A stretch of DNA of 64,000 nucleotides from positions 124,001 to 188,000 of the forward strand of contig JALHNJ010000001.1 of the NCBI GenBank assembly GCA_022843585.1, given 5' to 3'. This document shows positions 41,755 through 49,097 of the stretch, piece after piece (the first letter of the stretch is position 1; each line of letters begins with the position of its first letter). A model generated the notes under the pieces. That model ran no database searches. It saw nothing but the letters and a program-made list of their open reading frames with translations, and was not told where the DNA came from. Source of the stretch: Chitinophagaceae bacterium (lineage in GTDB: Bacteria; Bacteroidota; Bacteroidia; Chitinophagales; Chitinophagaceae). Both the position numbers and the translations under genes were made by a program.

Positions 41755-42279
41755 ATGATAGTACTTTATATTATTCTCGGCATCATAGCAGCCCTATTAG
41801 TGGCAGGCTTATTTGTTCCAAAAGGAATGAAAGCTACCCGTGAAATTGTAATTAATAAACCCAATGCTGAAGTATTTAATTACATTAAGCATTTAAAAAA
41901 CCAGGACAACTATAGCAAATGGGGCAGTATGGACCCGAATATGAAAAAAGAGTATAAGGGTACCGATGGAACTCCTGGTTTTATAAGTGCATGGGAAGGC
42001 AATAAAAAAGTTGGCCAGGGCGAGCAGGAAATTATCAGCATTGAAGAAGGAAAAAAATTGAATACTGAATTGCGATTTATAAAACCATTTAAATCAGTGG
42101 CTCAATCCAGTATGACAACTGAAGCAATAAATGATAATAGCACCAGGGTAAGTTGGGGTTTTGAGGGTAGTATGAATTATCCTATGAATACAATGAAGCT
42201 ATTTATGAACATGGAAAAAGCAATCGGAAATGACTTTAGTACGGGCTTAAGTAACCTGAAATCGTTGCTGGAGAAATAA
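41755..42279 (+). CDS. SRPBCC (START/polyketide cyclase-like) family protein with membrane anchor
   Basis: The 174-residue protein starts with a hydrophobic segment (IVLYIILGIIAALLVAGLFV) and continues with the SRPBCC helix-grip fold: ATREIVINKPNAEVFNYIKHLKNQDNYSKWGSMDPNM, ELRFIKPFKS, and a C-terminal helix (LFMNMEKAIGNDFSTGLSNLKSLL). SRPBCC proteins bind hydrophobic ligands. The anchor probably holds the domain at the membrane. Confidence 0.87.
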   Translation: MIVLYIILGIIAALLVAGLFVPKGMKATREIVINKPNAEVFNYIKHLKNQDNYSKWGSMDPNMKKEYKGTDGTPGFISAWEGNKKVGQGEQEIISIEEGKKLNTELRFIKPFKSVAQSSMTTEAINDNSTRVSWGFEGSMNYPMNTMKLFMNMEKAIGNDFSTGLSNLKSLLEK

Positions 42280-42322
42280 CATTTCATATTGATATTGTGT
42301 ACGAACCAATAAAATTGATTTT

Positions 42323-42793
42323 ATGCAATCAAAAGCAACTACTGTTGATGCTTATATAGCAGAACTATCGGAAGAAAGGCAAAAAGCAATTAGTGAACTG
42401 CGTAAAGTAATTAAGAAAAATCTGCCTAAAGGATTTAAAGAGGAAATGGGTTATGGTATGATGGGTTGGAGTGTTCCGCATAGCATTTATCCCGCGGGGT
42501 ATCATTGCAATCCAAAAGATCCTTTGCCGTTCATGGGTATTGCTTCGCAGAAGAATTCCATTAATCTATACCACATGGGTATTTATGCCGATCCTAAACT
42601 GCTAAAATGGTTTCAGGAGGCGCATGCAAAAGCAAGCCCTAAAAAATTAGACATGGGTAAAAGCTGCATACGGTATAAAAAAGCAGAAGACATTCCATAT
42701 AAGTTGATTGGCGAACTGGCTACTAAAATAACAGTCGAAGAATGGATAGAAAAATATGAAACAGAGTTGAAGGACAGCAGAAAGAAAAAATAA
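42323..42793 (+). CDS. DUF1801 family protein (second copy)
   Basis: The 156-residue protein starts TTVDAYIAELSEERQKAISELRKVIKKNLPKGFKEEMGYGMMGWSVP, the usual DUF1801 N-terminus, and continues with LPFMGIASQKNSINLYHMGIY and KLDMGKSCIRYKKAEDIPYKLIGEL. It is cytoplasmic. It is more typical of the family than the copy at 40877 and is not obviously a recent duplicate of it. Confidence 0.88.
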   Translation: MQSKATTVDAYIAELSEERQKAISELRKVIKKNLPKGFKEEMGYGMMGWSVPHSIYPAGYHCNPKDPLPFMGIASQKNSINLYHMGIYADPKLLKWFQEAHAKASPKKLDMGKSCIRYKKAEDIPYKLIGELATKITVEEWIEKYETELKDSRKKK

Positions 42794-42803
42794 ATACGTA
42801 CAA

Positions 42804-43190
42804 ATGAAGGAATTACTAATACTCATCACTATTATAATATCGGCTCAGTGCATTGCACAAAATGGTACTGGCGAAAAGCGAAAAGAATGGCTCGGAGTGC
42901 TTACACTTACTGAAAAATATACAGTAGAAGCTAATTGGACACCGGCTGACCAGGCTGTGGTTGGGGAGCATTATAAACGACTTGTACAAATGAAAGATAG
43001 CGGAACTGTTATATTGGCCGGTAAAATGGAATTGCAACTCAATGATCCTGAGATGAAGGGGCTCGTTATCTTTTATGCGAAAGATGAAAAAGATGCGCTG
43101 CAGTTTATGTTGGAAGATCCGGCTGTTAAAAGTAAAATAATGCTGGCAAAGGTATATCCTTATGGGGTGGCTGTTAAAAAATGTGACTAA
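42804..43190 (+). CDS. Secreted YciI-like protein
   Basis: The 128-residue protein has a signal peptide (LLILITIIISAQCIAQ) followed by a YciI/DGPF-like ferredoxin fold: NWTPADQAVVGEHYKRLVQMKDSGTVILAGKME, GLVIFYAKDEKDALQFMLEDPAVKSKIMLAKVYPYGV. The YciI fold is normally cytoplasmic, so an exported copy is a small oddity. It starts 10 bp after the DUF1801 gene. Confidence 0.8.
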   Translation: MKELLILITIIISAQCIAQNGTGEKRKEWLGVLTLTEKYTVEANWTPADQAVVGEHYKRLVQMKDSGTVILAGKMELQLNDPEMKGLVIFYAKDEKDALQFMLEDPAVKSKIMLAKVYPYGVAVKKCD

Positions 43191-43215
43191 CGATATTAAA
43201 ACCAAAACAGTTTTT

Positions 43216-43785
43216 ATGAGTAACGAATCAATTGACAAGGCAACACAAACCCAGATTGCCAATATTGAAAAAGCTACAGGAAAAAAACTAAACGATTGGA
43301 TTAGTATCGTAAACAAAAGCGGCTTTGCAAAGCATGGTGAACTGGTGAATTTCCTGAAAGAAAAACATGGCTTTACTCATGGTAATGCAAATACCATTGT
43401 TCATTTTGCCAAACAATCTCATGCCGGTGCGCCAGAAAACGAAACCGATTGGATAGTAGAACAATATAAAGGCAAAGAAAACTTAAAGCCTTGGTATGAT
43501 AAAATAATGGCAGCTATAAACAACTTTGGGAGCGATGTAGAAGTGGCTCCCAAAAAAACCTATGTAAGTTTGAGAAGAAAAAAACAGTTTGCCATCATTC
43601 AACCGTCCACTAAAACAAGATTGGATATAGGATTAAATATAAAAGGTGTAGCCGCCACTGGAAATGTAGAAGATGGTAAAAGCTGGAATGCTATGTGTAC
43701 GCATCGTATAAGAGTTGAGGAAGAGGAAACAATCAATAAGGAGTTGGTTAACTGGATAAAGCAGGCGTATGAACAGGCGGGATAA
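43216..43785 (+). CDS. DUF4287/DUF5655 family protein
   Basis: The 189-residue protein (ATG 43216) has an N-terminal DUF4287 segment (ATQTQIANIEKATGKKLNDWISIVNKSGFAKHGELVNFLKEKHGFTHGNANTIVHFAKQ) and a C-terminal DUF5655 domain (PWYDKIMAAINNFGSDVEVAPKKTYVSLRRKKQFAIIQPSTKTRLDIGLNIKG). The pair is a known combination; DUF5655 has a fold like DNA/RNA-binding domains, but function is not established. The track's start at 43162 overlaps the previous gene and adds 18 residues with no family support. Confidence 0.88.
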   Translation: MSNESIDKATQTQIANIEKATGKKLNDWISIVNKSGFAKHGELVNFLKEKHGFTHGNANTIVHFAKQSHAGAPENETDWIVEQYKGKENLKPWYDKIMAAINNFGSDVEVAPKKTYVSLRRKKQFAIIQPSTKTRLDIGLNIKGVAATGNVEDGKSWNAMCTHRIRVEEEETINKELVNWIKQAYEQAG

Positions 43786-44773
43786 AATCTGTGTACAGGT
43801 AGCAATGTTCTTAATGGTTATGCTATTCAGCAATTTTCTGTTTGCACAAAAGACTATGTATAAAATTTTGTACAATGTGCTGGAAGATCGGGAAAAGGAC
43901 AACTATGATATTTATAGCATGAACATGGATGGCTCCGACAAAAAAAACATCACCAATACACCCGGTGTAGAATGGGTCTATTATGCTTCAGGAAATAAAG
44001 TGTACTATGTTAGTGATATTGATACTTGCCACCGATGTTATTTTTTGTATGAAATGGATGCGGGGGGAAATGGTAAAAGGAAAGTTTCAAGCCTGCAAGT
44101 AGAAGATAGCTGGATGAGCAGATATGATAATGTCCGGGGTGAGCACTTACTGGTGATGGGAAGAATCGGGAAGGCAATAAGAAATCAATTGTTTGAGGTT
44201 AATATTAATGATGGTACATACAAACAAATAACTGACGATACTGTTTCTACTAAGAGGGACCCGTTATATATTCCAACAAGAAAGGAACTAATAATGGTTT
44301 ACCGACCTGATAAGGCACTCCGGAAAATAGTACCGGATGAATTATGGAGATTCTGCTTTGATTTTAAAGCCTGCAGTTCCAATCCTTTTGGTTCAGGATC
44401 GTGGAAATATCAGCTCACACATTTTCCGAAAGGGGATACAACTACACAATGGTTCGAGTATCATGCCGGTCCACCACAATGGAACAGCAAGCATCAATTT
44501 ATCAGCTATTTGTCGAGGCAAAAAGGGCAACACCAGATTTATGCTATAACGCCAAATGGAAAAAAGCAATGGCAAATTACCAGCGGAGAAATGGGTAGCG
44601 GCTGGCATAGCTGGAGTAGTGATGGTAAATGGTTGGCAATGGATAAAAGCACACCGGACGAAAAAAGTTATGATATTTACCTGATGAATTATAAAACAAA
44701 GAAAACAATTCAACTTACTTCAGATAGTAAATATGAACAAGCCCCGGTGATTGTAGAAATAAAAAAGCCCTGA
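43769..44773 (+). CDS. TolB-like PD40 beta-propeller protein
   Basis: The 334-residue protein has a signal peptide (VAMFLMVMLFSNFLFAQ) and repeated TolB/PD40 blades: YDIYSMNMDGSDKKNITNTPG, YFLYEMDAGGNGKRKV, HQIYAITPNGKKQWQITSG and YDIYLMNYKTKKTIQLTSDSKYE. It is a periplasmic propeller with a probable binding role. Its start overlaps the DUF5655 stop by 17 bp. It closes the nine-gene cluster, before a terminator. Confidence 0.85.
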   Translation: MNRRDKICVQVAMFLMVMLFSNFLFAQKTMYKILYNVLEDREKDNYDIYSMNMDGSDKKNITNTPGVEWVYYASGNKVYYVSDIDTCHRCYFLYEMDAGGNGKRKVSSLQVEDSWMSRYDNVRGEHLLVMGRIGKAIRNQLFEVNINDGTYKQITDDTVSTKRDPLYIPTRKELIMVYRPDKALRKIVPDELWRFCFDFKACSSNPFGSGSWKYQLTHFPKGDTTTQWFEYHAGPPQWNSKHQFISYLSRQKGQHQIYAITPNGKKQWQITSGEMGSGWHSWSSDGKWLAMDKSTPDEKSYDIYLMNYKTKKTIQLTSDSKYEQAPVIVEIKKP

Positions 44774-44793
44774 TATGTTTAACCAGAGCTTTT
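44763..44793. terminator. Bidirectional terminator at convergent gene ends
   Basis: The stem aaaagc-c-ctg / cag-a-gctttt with an 11-nt loop overlaps the PD40 stop codon and serves the convergent DUF1579 gene. Confidence 0.65.
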
Positions 44794-44812
44794 GTGTATA
44801 GAATCAAAAGTT

Positions 44813-45478
44813 TTATTTTTTCCGCTTAAAAGTTCCCTCCATAAATTTTTGTTCCGACTTTCCATCATGCCCGGTGCCATACATCGCCATGGTGTAACTG
44901 TTATCATCATGAAATTTTAATTCTTGTCTTATATCAGTTTCCATTTTTCTTCCCGGGTCTGATTGTTTTCCAGACAGGTTCAATGTTTTTGTAGCATCAT
45001 CATACGAGCCTTCCATTCGTACAATGCCCGAACCCATATTATCAATCCAGCTCAGCACAAATTTCTTTTTCATTTTATCATAGCCCATTAGGCCGTGCCC
45101 CATCATTGGTTGTCCCATCATGGAACTGCTAAAGTCACTCATTTGGTACAAGCCGTTCATTCCCATCGTTACTACATCAGTAGCTTTTGCTGTTGTTGGT
45201 GGTTGTGAAGGATCCATCCATTGTTTTACAGAATCACATACCCATGTTCCTGCATGGGTGGCCATCCAGGCATGTTCCGCACCAGGCTTTGCAAAATCCA
45301 TCCAGGCTTCCATCATAGCAGCCATTCCTGCAGAATCAGTAGGAGCAGAAGGTATAGAAGATGTTGCCGGGGCTTCTGTTTTGCTATCATCAGTGGTAGC
45401 GGCATCTGTTTTCTTCTCATTATTGCAGGCTGTAAATAGTAATGCAGCCAAACAAAAGGCAATCAGGTTTTGTTTCAT
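44813..45478 (-). CDS. DUF1579 lipoprotein
   Basis: The 221-residue protein (ATG 45478) has a lipoprotein signal (KQNLIAFCLAALLFTAC) with the lipobox Cys, an acidic and Ser/Thr/Pro-rich spacer, and a DUF1579 barrel from about residue 65: EHAWMATHAGTWVCDSVKQWMDP, GLYQMSDFSSSMMGQPMMGHGLMGYDKMKKKFVLSWIDNMGSGI. Met-rich stretches are notable. It is probably attached to a membrane; function unknown. Confidence 0.82.
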   Translation of the reverse strand: MKQNLIAFCLAALLFTACNNEKKTDAATTDDSKTEAPATSSIPSAPTDSAGMAAMMEAWMDFAKPGAEHAWMATHAGTWVCDSVKQWMDPSQPPTTAKATDVVTMGMNGLYQMSDFSSSMMGQPMMGHGLMGYDKMKKKFVLSWIDNMGSGIVRMEGSYDDATKTLNLSGKQSDPGRKMETDIRQELKFHDDNSYTMAMYGTGHDGKSEQKFMEGTFKRKK

Positions 45479-45552
45479 GTTATTTTGTTTAGGAAGAAAA
45501 GGTACAAACAAAGTATTTCCTTCACAAAAAATACTTGATAAGAGGCAGTAGT

Positions 45553-45930
45553 TTAATCTAACTGTTTGATTTTTATCTGCATCACAGTGGCAATGCTGGT
45601 AGCTCTTTCTTTAATTACAAAAGCATTTTGTCCGTCAAACAACTCATCTACTGTTGTTTTAAAATATCCAAGCCATGTATTAAAATGATGCTTTTCTAAT
45701 GGAGATTTTTGATGTAAAGCAAGATGCGGCTGCATGGCATTCTTTTGATAAGTGCCTGATTGAAAAAGTACACTATCCCAAAAATCAACCAGCACTGGAA
45801 AATGATGATCGAGATTAATATTGGCGACAGCTGTAAATAAATAATTAATAGAATCGTCGGCTAATAATTTGTTATAAAACTCTTGCATGAGTAAAAGCAA
45901 ATCGTCACGGTTTTCAATATCTTTTTTCAT
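45553..45930 (-). CDS. Group III truncated haemoglobin
   Basis: The 125-residue globin has NRDDLLLLMQEFYNKLLADDSINYLFTAVANINLDHHFPVLVDFWDSVLFQSGTYQKNAMQPH, with the FW pair and a proximal His in HFNTWLGYF (about residue 80). It lacks the glycine motifs of groups I and II, which fits the TrHbIII group. Truncated haemoglobins bind O2 or NO; the role here is not shown. It lies 53 bp after the PfkB gene on the same strand. Confidence 0.85.
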   Translation of the reverse strand: MKKDIENRDDLLLLMQEFYNKLLADDSINYLFTAVANINLDHHFPVLVDFWDSVLFQSGTYQKNAMQPHLALHQKSPLEKHHFNTWLGYFKTTVDELFDGQNAFVIKERATSIATVMQIKIKQLD

Positions 45931-45983
45931 GCTTATTTTTTTCTGCTCGTTAAATTCTTTAACAGGGCACTGCTAAAAAATTA

Positions 45984-46901
45984 TTATATAGAAATAGTGG
46001 CAAACAATTTTTCAGCATCAGCTTTATTAAACAACTGAGTGCCATGATTCATGGTGGCAGCACTGCCACAAGCCACACCAAAACGAATTGCTTCTTTCAA
46101 ACTCACTTGTTTCTGCAACGAGTATGTAATGCCAGCCACCATACTATCGCCTGCGCCAACGGTACTTTTTTTCTCCACCAGTGGAGCAGCTACAAAATAT
46201 TTTTCATCGGCTGTAACTAACCAGGCACCCTCTGGCCCCATGGAAACAACAATGATTTCTGCAAAGCCGTCTGCAATGGCCTGTTGTGCGGCATCCGAAA
46301 TTTCATTTTTCTCCAGGGTCTCTACATTAAGCATTTTACACAACTCACTGCTATTTGGTTTTATAAGATAGGCACCTTTTCCCTTTAATGCCTGTAATGC
46401 AGGACCGCTTGTATCTACAATGCATTTAGCTCCCACTGCTGCTGCATTTTTTACAATTAATCCATAAAAATAATCGGGAAGGCCCGGAGACAAACTACCA
46501 CTAGCTACTACATAAGTTGGTGAAAAGGAACGAATCTGGTCAACCAATGTTTTGATGGTTTCTTCTAATACCTCTCTTCCGGGAAAAGTAAAACGATATT
46601 GGTTATTGCCGCTTGTTTCAAGCACTATCCAGTTTTCTCTTGTTTCCACTTTTGTATCAACGGCATGAAATAAAATCCCTTCTTCTTTTAATAATGAACA
46701 CAACATATTTCCATTATGTCCCCCGGCCGGAAATAGCGCAACAGAAGGAGACTCTAGTTTTTTTAGTGCTTTACTCACATTGATTCCACCACCGCCGGGT
46801 TCGTTTACTATCTCGGTACACCGAAGTTTATTTTCAGGTTTAAACTTTTCTACCGATGAGCTTTTATCAATGCAGGGATTTAGTGTAACGGTAAGAATCA
46901 T
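45984..46901 (-). CDS. PfkB family hexose-phosphate kinase (1-phosphofructokinase-like)
   Basis: The 305-residue protein has ILTVTLNPCIDKSSSVEKFKPENKLR, the family's first conserved region GGGGINVSKALKKLESP (about residues 36-52), and the ATP-site and catalytic block STVGAGDSMVAGITY (about 247-261) with the catalytic Asp. The N-terminus fits the LacC/FruK branch of hexose-phosphate kinases. The substrate (fructose-1-P, tagatose-6-P or fructose-6-P) cannot be told; no sugar transporter is adjacent. Confidence 0.88.
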   Translation of the reverse strand: MILTVTLNPCIDKSSSVEKFKPENKLRCTEIVNEPGGGGINVSKALKKLESPSVALFPAGGHNGNMLCSLLKEEGILFHAVDTKVETRENWIVLETSGNNQYRFTFPGREVLEETIKTLVDQIRSFSPTYVVASGSLSPGLPDYFYGLIVKNAAAVGAKCIVDTSGPALQALKGKGAYLIKPNSSELCKMLNVETLEKNEISDAAQQAIADGFAEIIVVSMGPEGAWLVTADEKYFVAAPLVEKKSTVGAGDSMVAGITYSLQKQVSLKEAIRFGVACGSAATMNHGTQLFNKADAEKLFATISI

Positions 46902-46915
46902 AGTGGAGTATTAAG

Positions 46916-47575
46916 TTATGAAGAAGGAGATTGAGCTTCTTTTAAAACAGACTCGATACGCTGTTTTAATGTGTCATAGTCTGTATAACCTTTTGCCAGC
47001 AAATAAAATTTTTGTTCAGCCACTTGTAAAAGTACTTGCGGATAGCCGGTCACTTGTAATTGCTTGCAGAGGGCAAATTCATACTGGGCTTTTTCTTTGT
47101 ATTCTTCGCTGCCCAACTTTTTATAAAAACCTTCTTTATCAATTTTATATTTTTCCAATAGCAAACGATACGCTTCATCATCCGTCAAATCTCTTCCTTC
47201 ATAATGTAAGGCATATTGCAAGTCTGCAGCAAATGCTACCTGTTGTTCCGGATACAACTCTTTAAAAATGCACATAGCAATAGCGGCTTTTTCGGAATGT
47301 GGAAACCAATCGCTTTTATCCGGGTTTCGGATATGCCAGAGATAATCTTCACCAAATTTAATTCCTGTTAACTCTTCAACTCTATGATACGCTTCGTTGA
47401 TATAACTGGCTGTAGCTGAAATAGGCCTTGGATTTTCAGCAGGGATCATTCCACCACTCAATACTTCAAACGAAAGCTTATTGTGGTATTCTTCTGCTAT
47501 TTTTTTTATAACAGTACTAAAACCATAGCACCATCCGCAATAGGCATCATAGCAATAATAAATTACTGGATTCAT
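46916..47575 (-). CDS. DsbA-family thioredoxin-fold protein
   Basis: The 219-residue protein (ATG 47575; the track start is a TTG three codons earlier) begins VIYYCYDAYCGWCYGFSTVIKKI. The CxxC active site is CGWC at the thioredoxin-fold position, and a helical insertion follows (about residues 65-150). QVTGYPQVLLQV carries the conserved cis-Pro. There is no signal peptide, so it resembles cytosolic DsbA-like (FrnE-type) oxidoreductases. It starts 14 bp upstream of the PfkB gene. Confidence 0.85.
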   Translation of the reverse strand: MNPVIYYCYDAYCGWCYGFSTVIKKIAEEYHNKLSFEVLSGGMIPAENPRPISATASYINEAYHRVEELTGIKFGEDYLWHIRNPDKSDWFPHSEKAAIAMCIFKELYPEQQVAFAADLQYALHYEGRDLTDDEAYRLLLEKYKIDKEGFYKKLGSEEYKEKAQYEFALCKQLQVTGYPQVLLQVAEQKFYLLAKGYTDYDTLKQRIESVLKEAQSPSS

Positions 47576-47646
47576 AGGTTGCAAACTTACAACCTCTTTT
47601 GTGTTATGGTTTATGAGAGTGGTAAAACCTTTACTGAAAGTAGTAA

Positions 47647-48228
47647 CTAAAGCAGCTTCACTTTAAACTTACCTGTATTAATAGAAGAGCCACCTGAAGT
47701 TGCCCGATAACCAAAGCCAAAAAAACTTCCTGTAATCATTCGGTCGTTATGGGTATAACTTTCAATTGTCACTGTAAATGGTGATTGCTGCCGGTTCATA
47801 TAAATGTAGGTGTTGGCAACATTGTCGTAATAATAAAAAGCAGAACGGCTGTAGGTTATGTTATATAAATCCCTGTTTAATCGGGTGGTGTCAAGTATTA
47901 TTGTCATAATAATTCCGGTATCGATAGAGCAGGCCGATGGGCCAAAAAAAGTGAAGCCAGTTCTGGTAGGATTTGCAATGGCCGTATCTATTATGCCGCA
48001 GCGAAGCAAGCCATTGTCGCTAAAACTCCATTTATTTTCTTGAAAATTTGTATTAGTAATACAGGAGGGGCATATGTATGGCTGGCTAACACCTGGAATA
48101 TTTGTAGTGTCATTAGCTGTCGATATAGGTGAGCCTTCATAACTATACTCCTTTGCACAACTTGTATATATAAGGATAAGCAAAAGTGCAGGAACACTAT
48201 TTCTTAGTATGAATACACAAAACCTCAT
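47647..48228 (-). CDS. Hypothetical lipoprotein
   Basis: The 193-residue protein has a lipoprotein signal (VPALLLILIYTSC) followed by AKEYSYEGSP, as in many Bacteroidota surface lipoproteins. The rest contains CPSC and several polar beta-like segments (GFTFFGPSACSIDTGIIMTIILD, NITYSRSAFYYYDN, GSFFGFGYRATSGG). Several Cys residues could form disulfides. No family is recognised. Confidence 0.65.
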   Translation of the reverse strand: MRFCVFILRNSVPALLLILIYTSCAKEYSYEGSPISTANDTTNIPGVSQPYICPSCITNTNFQENKWSFSDNGLLRCGIIDTAIANPTRTGFTFFGPSACSIDTGIIMTIILDTTRLNRDLYNITYSRSAFYYYDNVANTYIYMNRQQSPFTVTIESYTHNDRMITGSFFGFGYRATSGGSSINTGKFKVKLL

Positions 48229-48331
48229 AATTTATTTATAAAACGAACCTTTAAGAAAAAGTTGCTTCTGCTTTTAAATTTCTTGTAAGCTACGGCAATT
48301 CCAAAATATCCAGACTATTACTATCATTCGG

Positions 48332-49087
48332 CTATTTTCTGCTTTTTACTTCATCAAATCTCTCATCATAATCTTTTCGGATAGTTCCCATCATTCTGTC
48401 CCAGAATAGAAAATACAAACCATAATTGCCTTTAAAATACTGGTGATGCATGTTATGGTTAACTGAAGTGTTGATCCACTTTCCAATCCAATGTCGGCTA
48501 AACCCTTTGGGATAAAGTTCCCAGCCCAAGTGGCCATATACATTGTAGATTATCATAAATAAAAAGAAGAACAGTAAATGAAAAAGATGAACGGGAATAG
48601 TAAAAACAAATACCAAAAATATTCCTGCCTCTACAATAGCCTCCAAAGGGTGAAAAGCATAAGCCGCAAACGGACTGGGATTGGTTGACTTATGATGAAT
48701 AAGATGTACTAATTTAAAAACCGAAGGATGGTGCATCAACCGGTGCATCCAGTAAAAATAAGTGTCATGCATGATGGCCATCAATGGGAAAGCAAGAATA
48801 AAATAAAGATTTCCATGCTGATTAATGTCCGTATAAAACTTTGTATGCTTTGCCAACTCCGGACTTCCTAACACCAAGGCCGGAATAAATGCCATTATAA
48901 AAACCGTTGCGATAGAGAAACCAATTTCTCTGGTATAGTCTATGGCTTTTGGAAAACGGTGCTGAATTTTTTTTGATTGAACAATGCGACGGAATAATAC
49001 ATACCAAATAATAAAGGCAATACTGGCTATCAGCAAATAGCGGCTACCAATAATTAATACATCCTGAAAATAAAAAGACCAGTTCAT
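48332..49087 (-). CDS. Sterol desaturase / fatty acid hydroxylase family membrane protein
   Basis: The 251-residue protein (ATG 49087) has four or more membrane helices and the histidine clusters of non-haem di-iron hydroxylases: HDTYFYWMHRLMHH (about residue 105), LIHHKSTNP, and NHNMHHQYFKGNYGLYFLFWDRMMGT near the C-terminus. It should oxidise a lipid or carotenoid; the substrate is unknown. It starts 10 bp after the polA stop. The track start at 49141 would overlap polA and is rejected. Confidence 0.9.
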   Translation of the reverse strand: MNWSFYFQDVLIIGSRYLLIASIAFIIWYVLFRRIVQSKKIQHRFPKAIDYTREIGFSIATVFIMAFIPALVLGSPELAKHTKFYTDINQHGNLYFILAFPLMAIMHDTYFYWMHRLMHHPSVFKLVHLIHHKSTNPSPFAAYAFHPLEAIVEAGIFLVFVFTIPVHLFHLLFFFLFMIIYNVYGHLGWELYPKGFSRHWIGKWINTSVNHNMHHQYFKGNYGLYFLFWDRMMGTIRKDYDERFDEVKSRK

Positions 49088-49097
49088 GAATTTATGT

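Noticed and set aside
42816-43316. 166-codon minus-strand ORF
   Set aside because: Antisense to the YciI-like and DUF5655 genes, both of which match known families.
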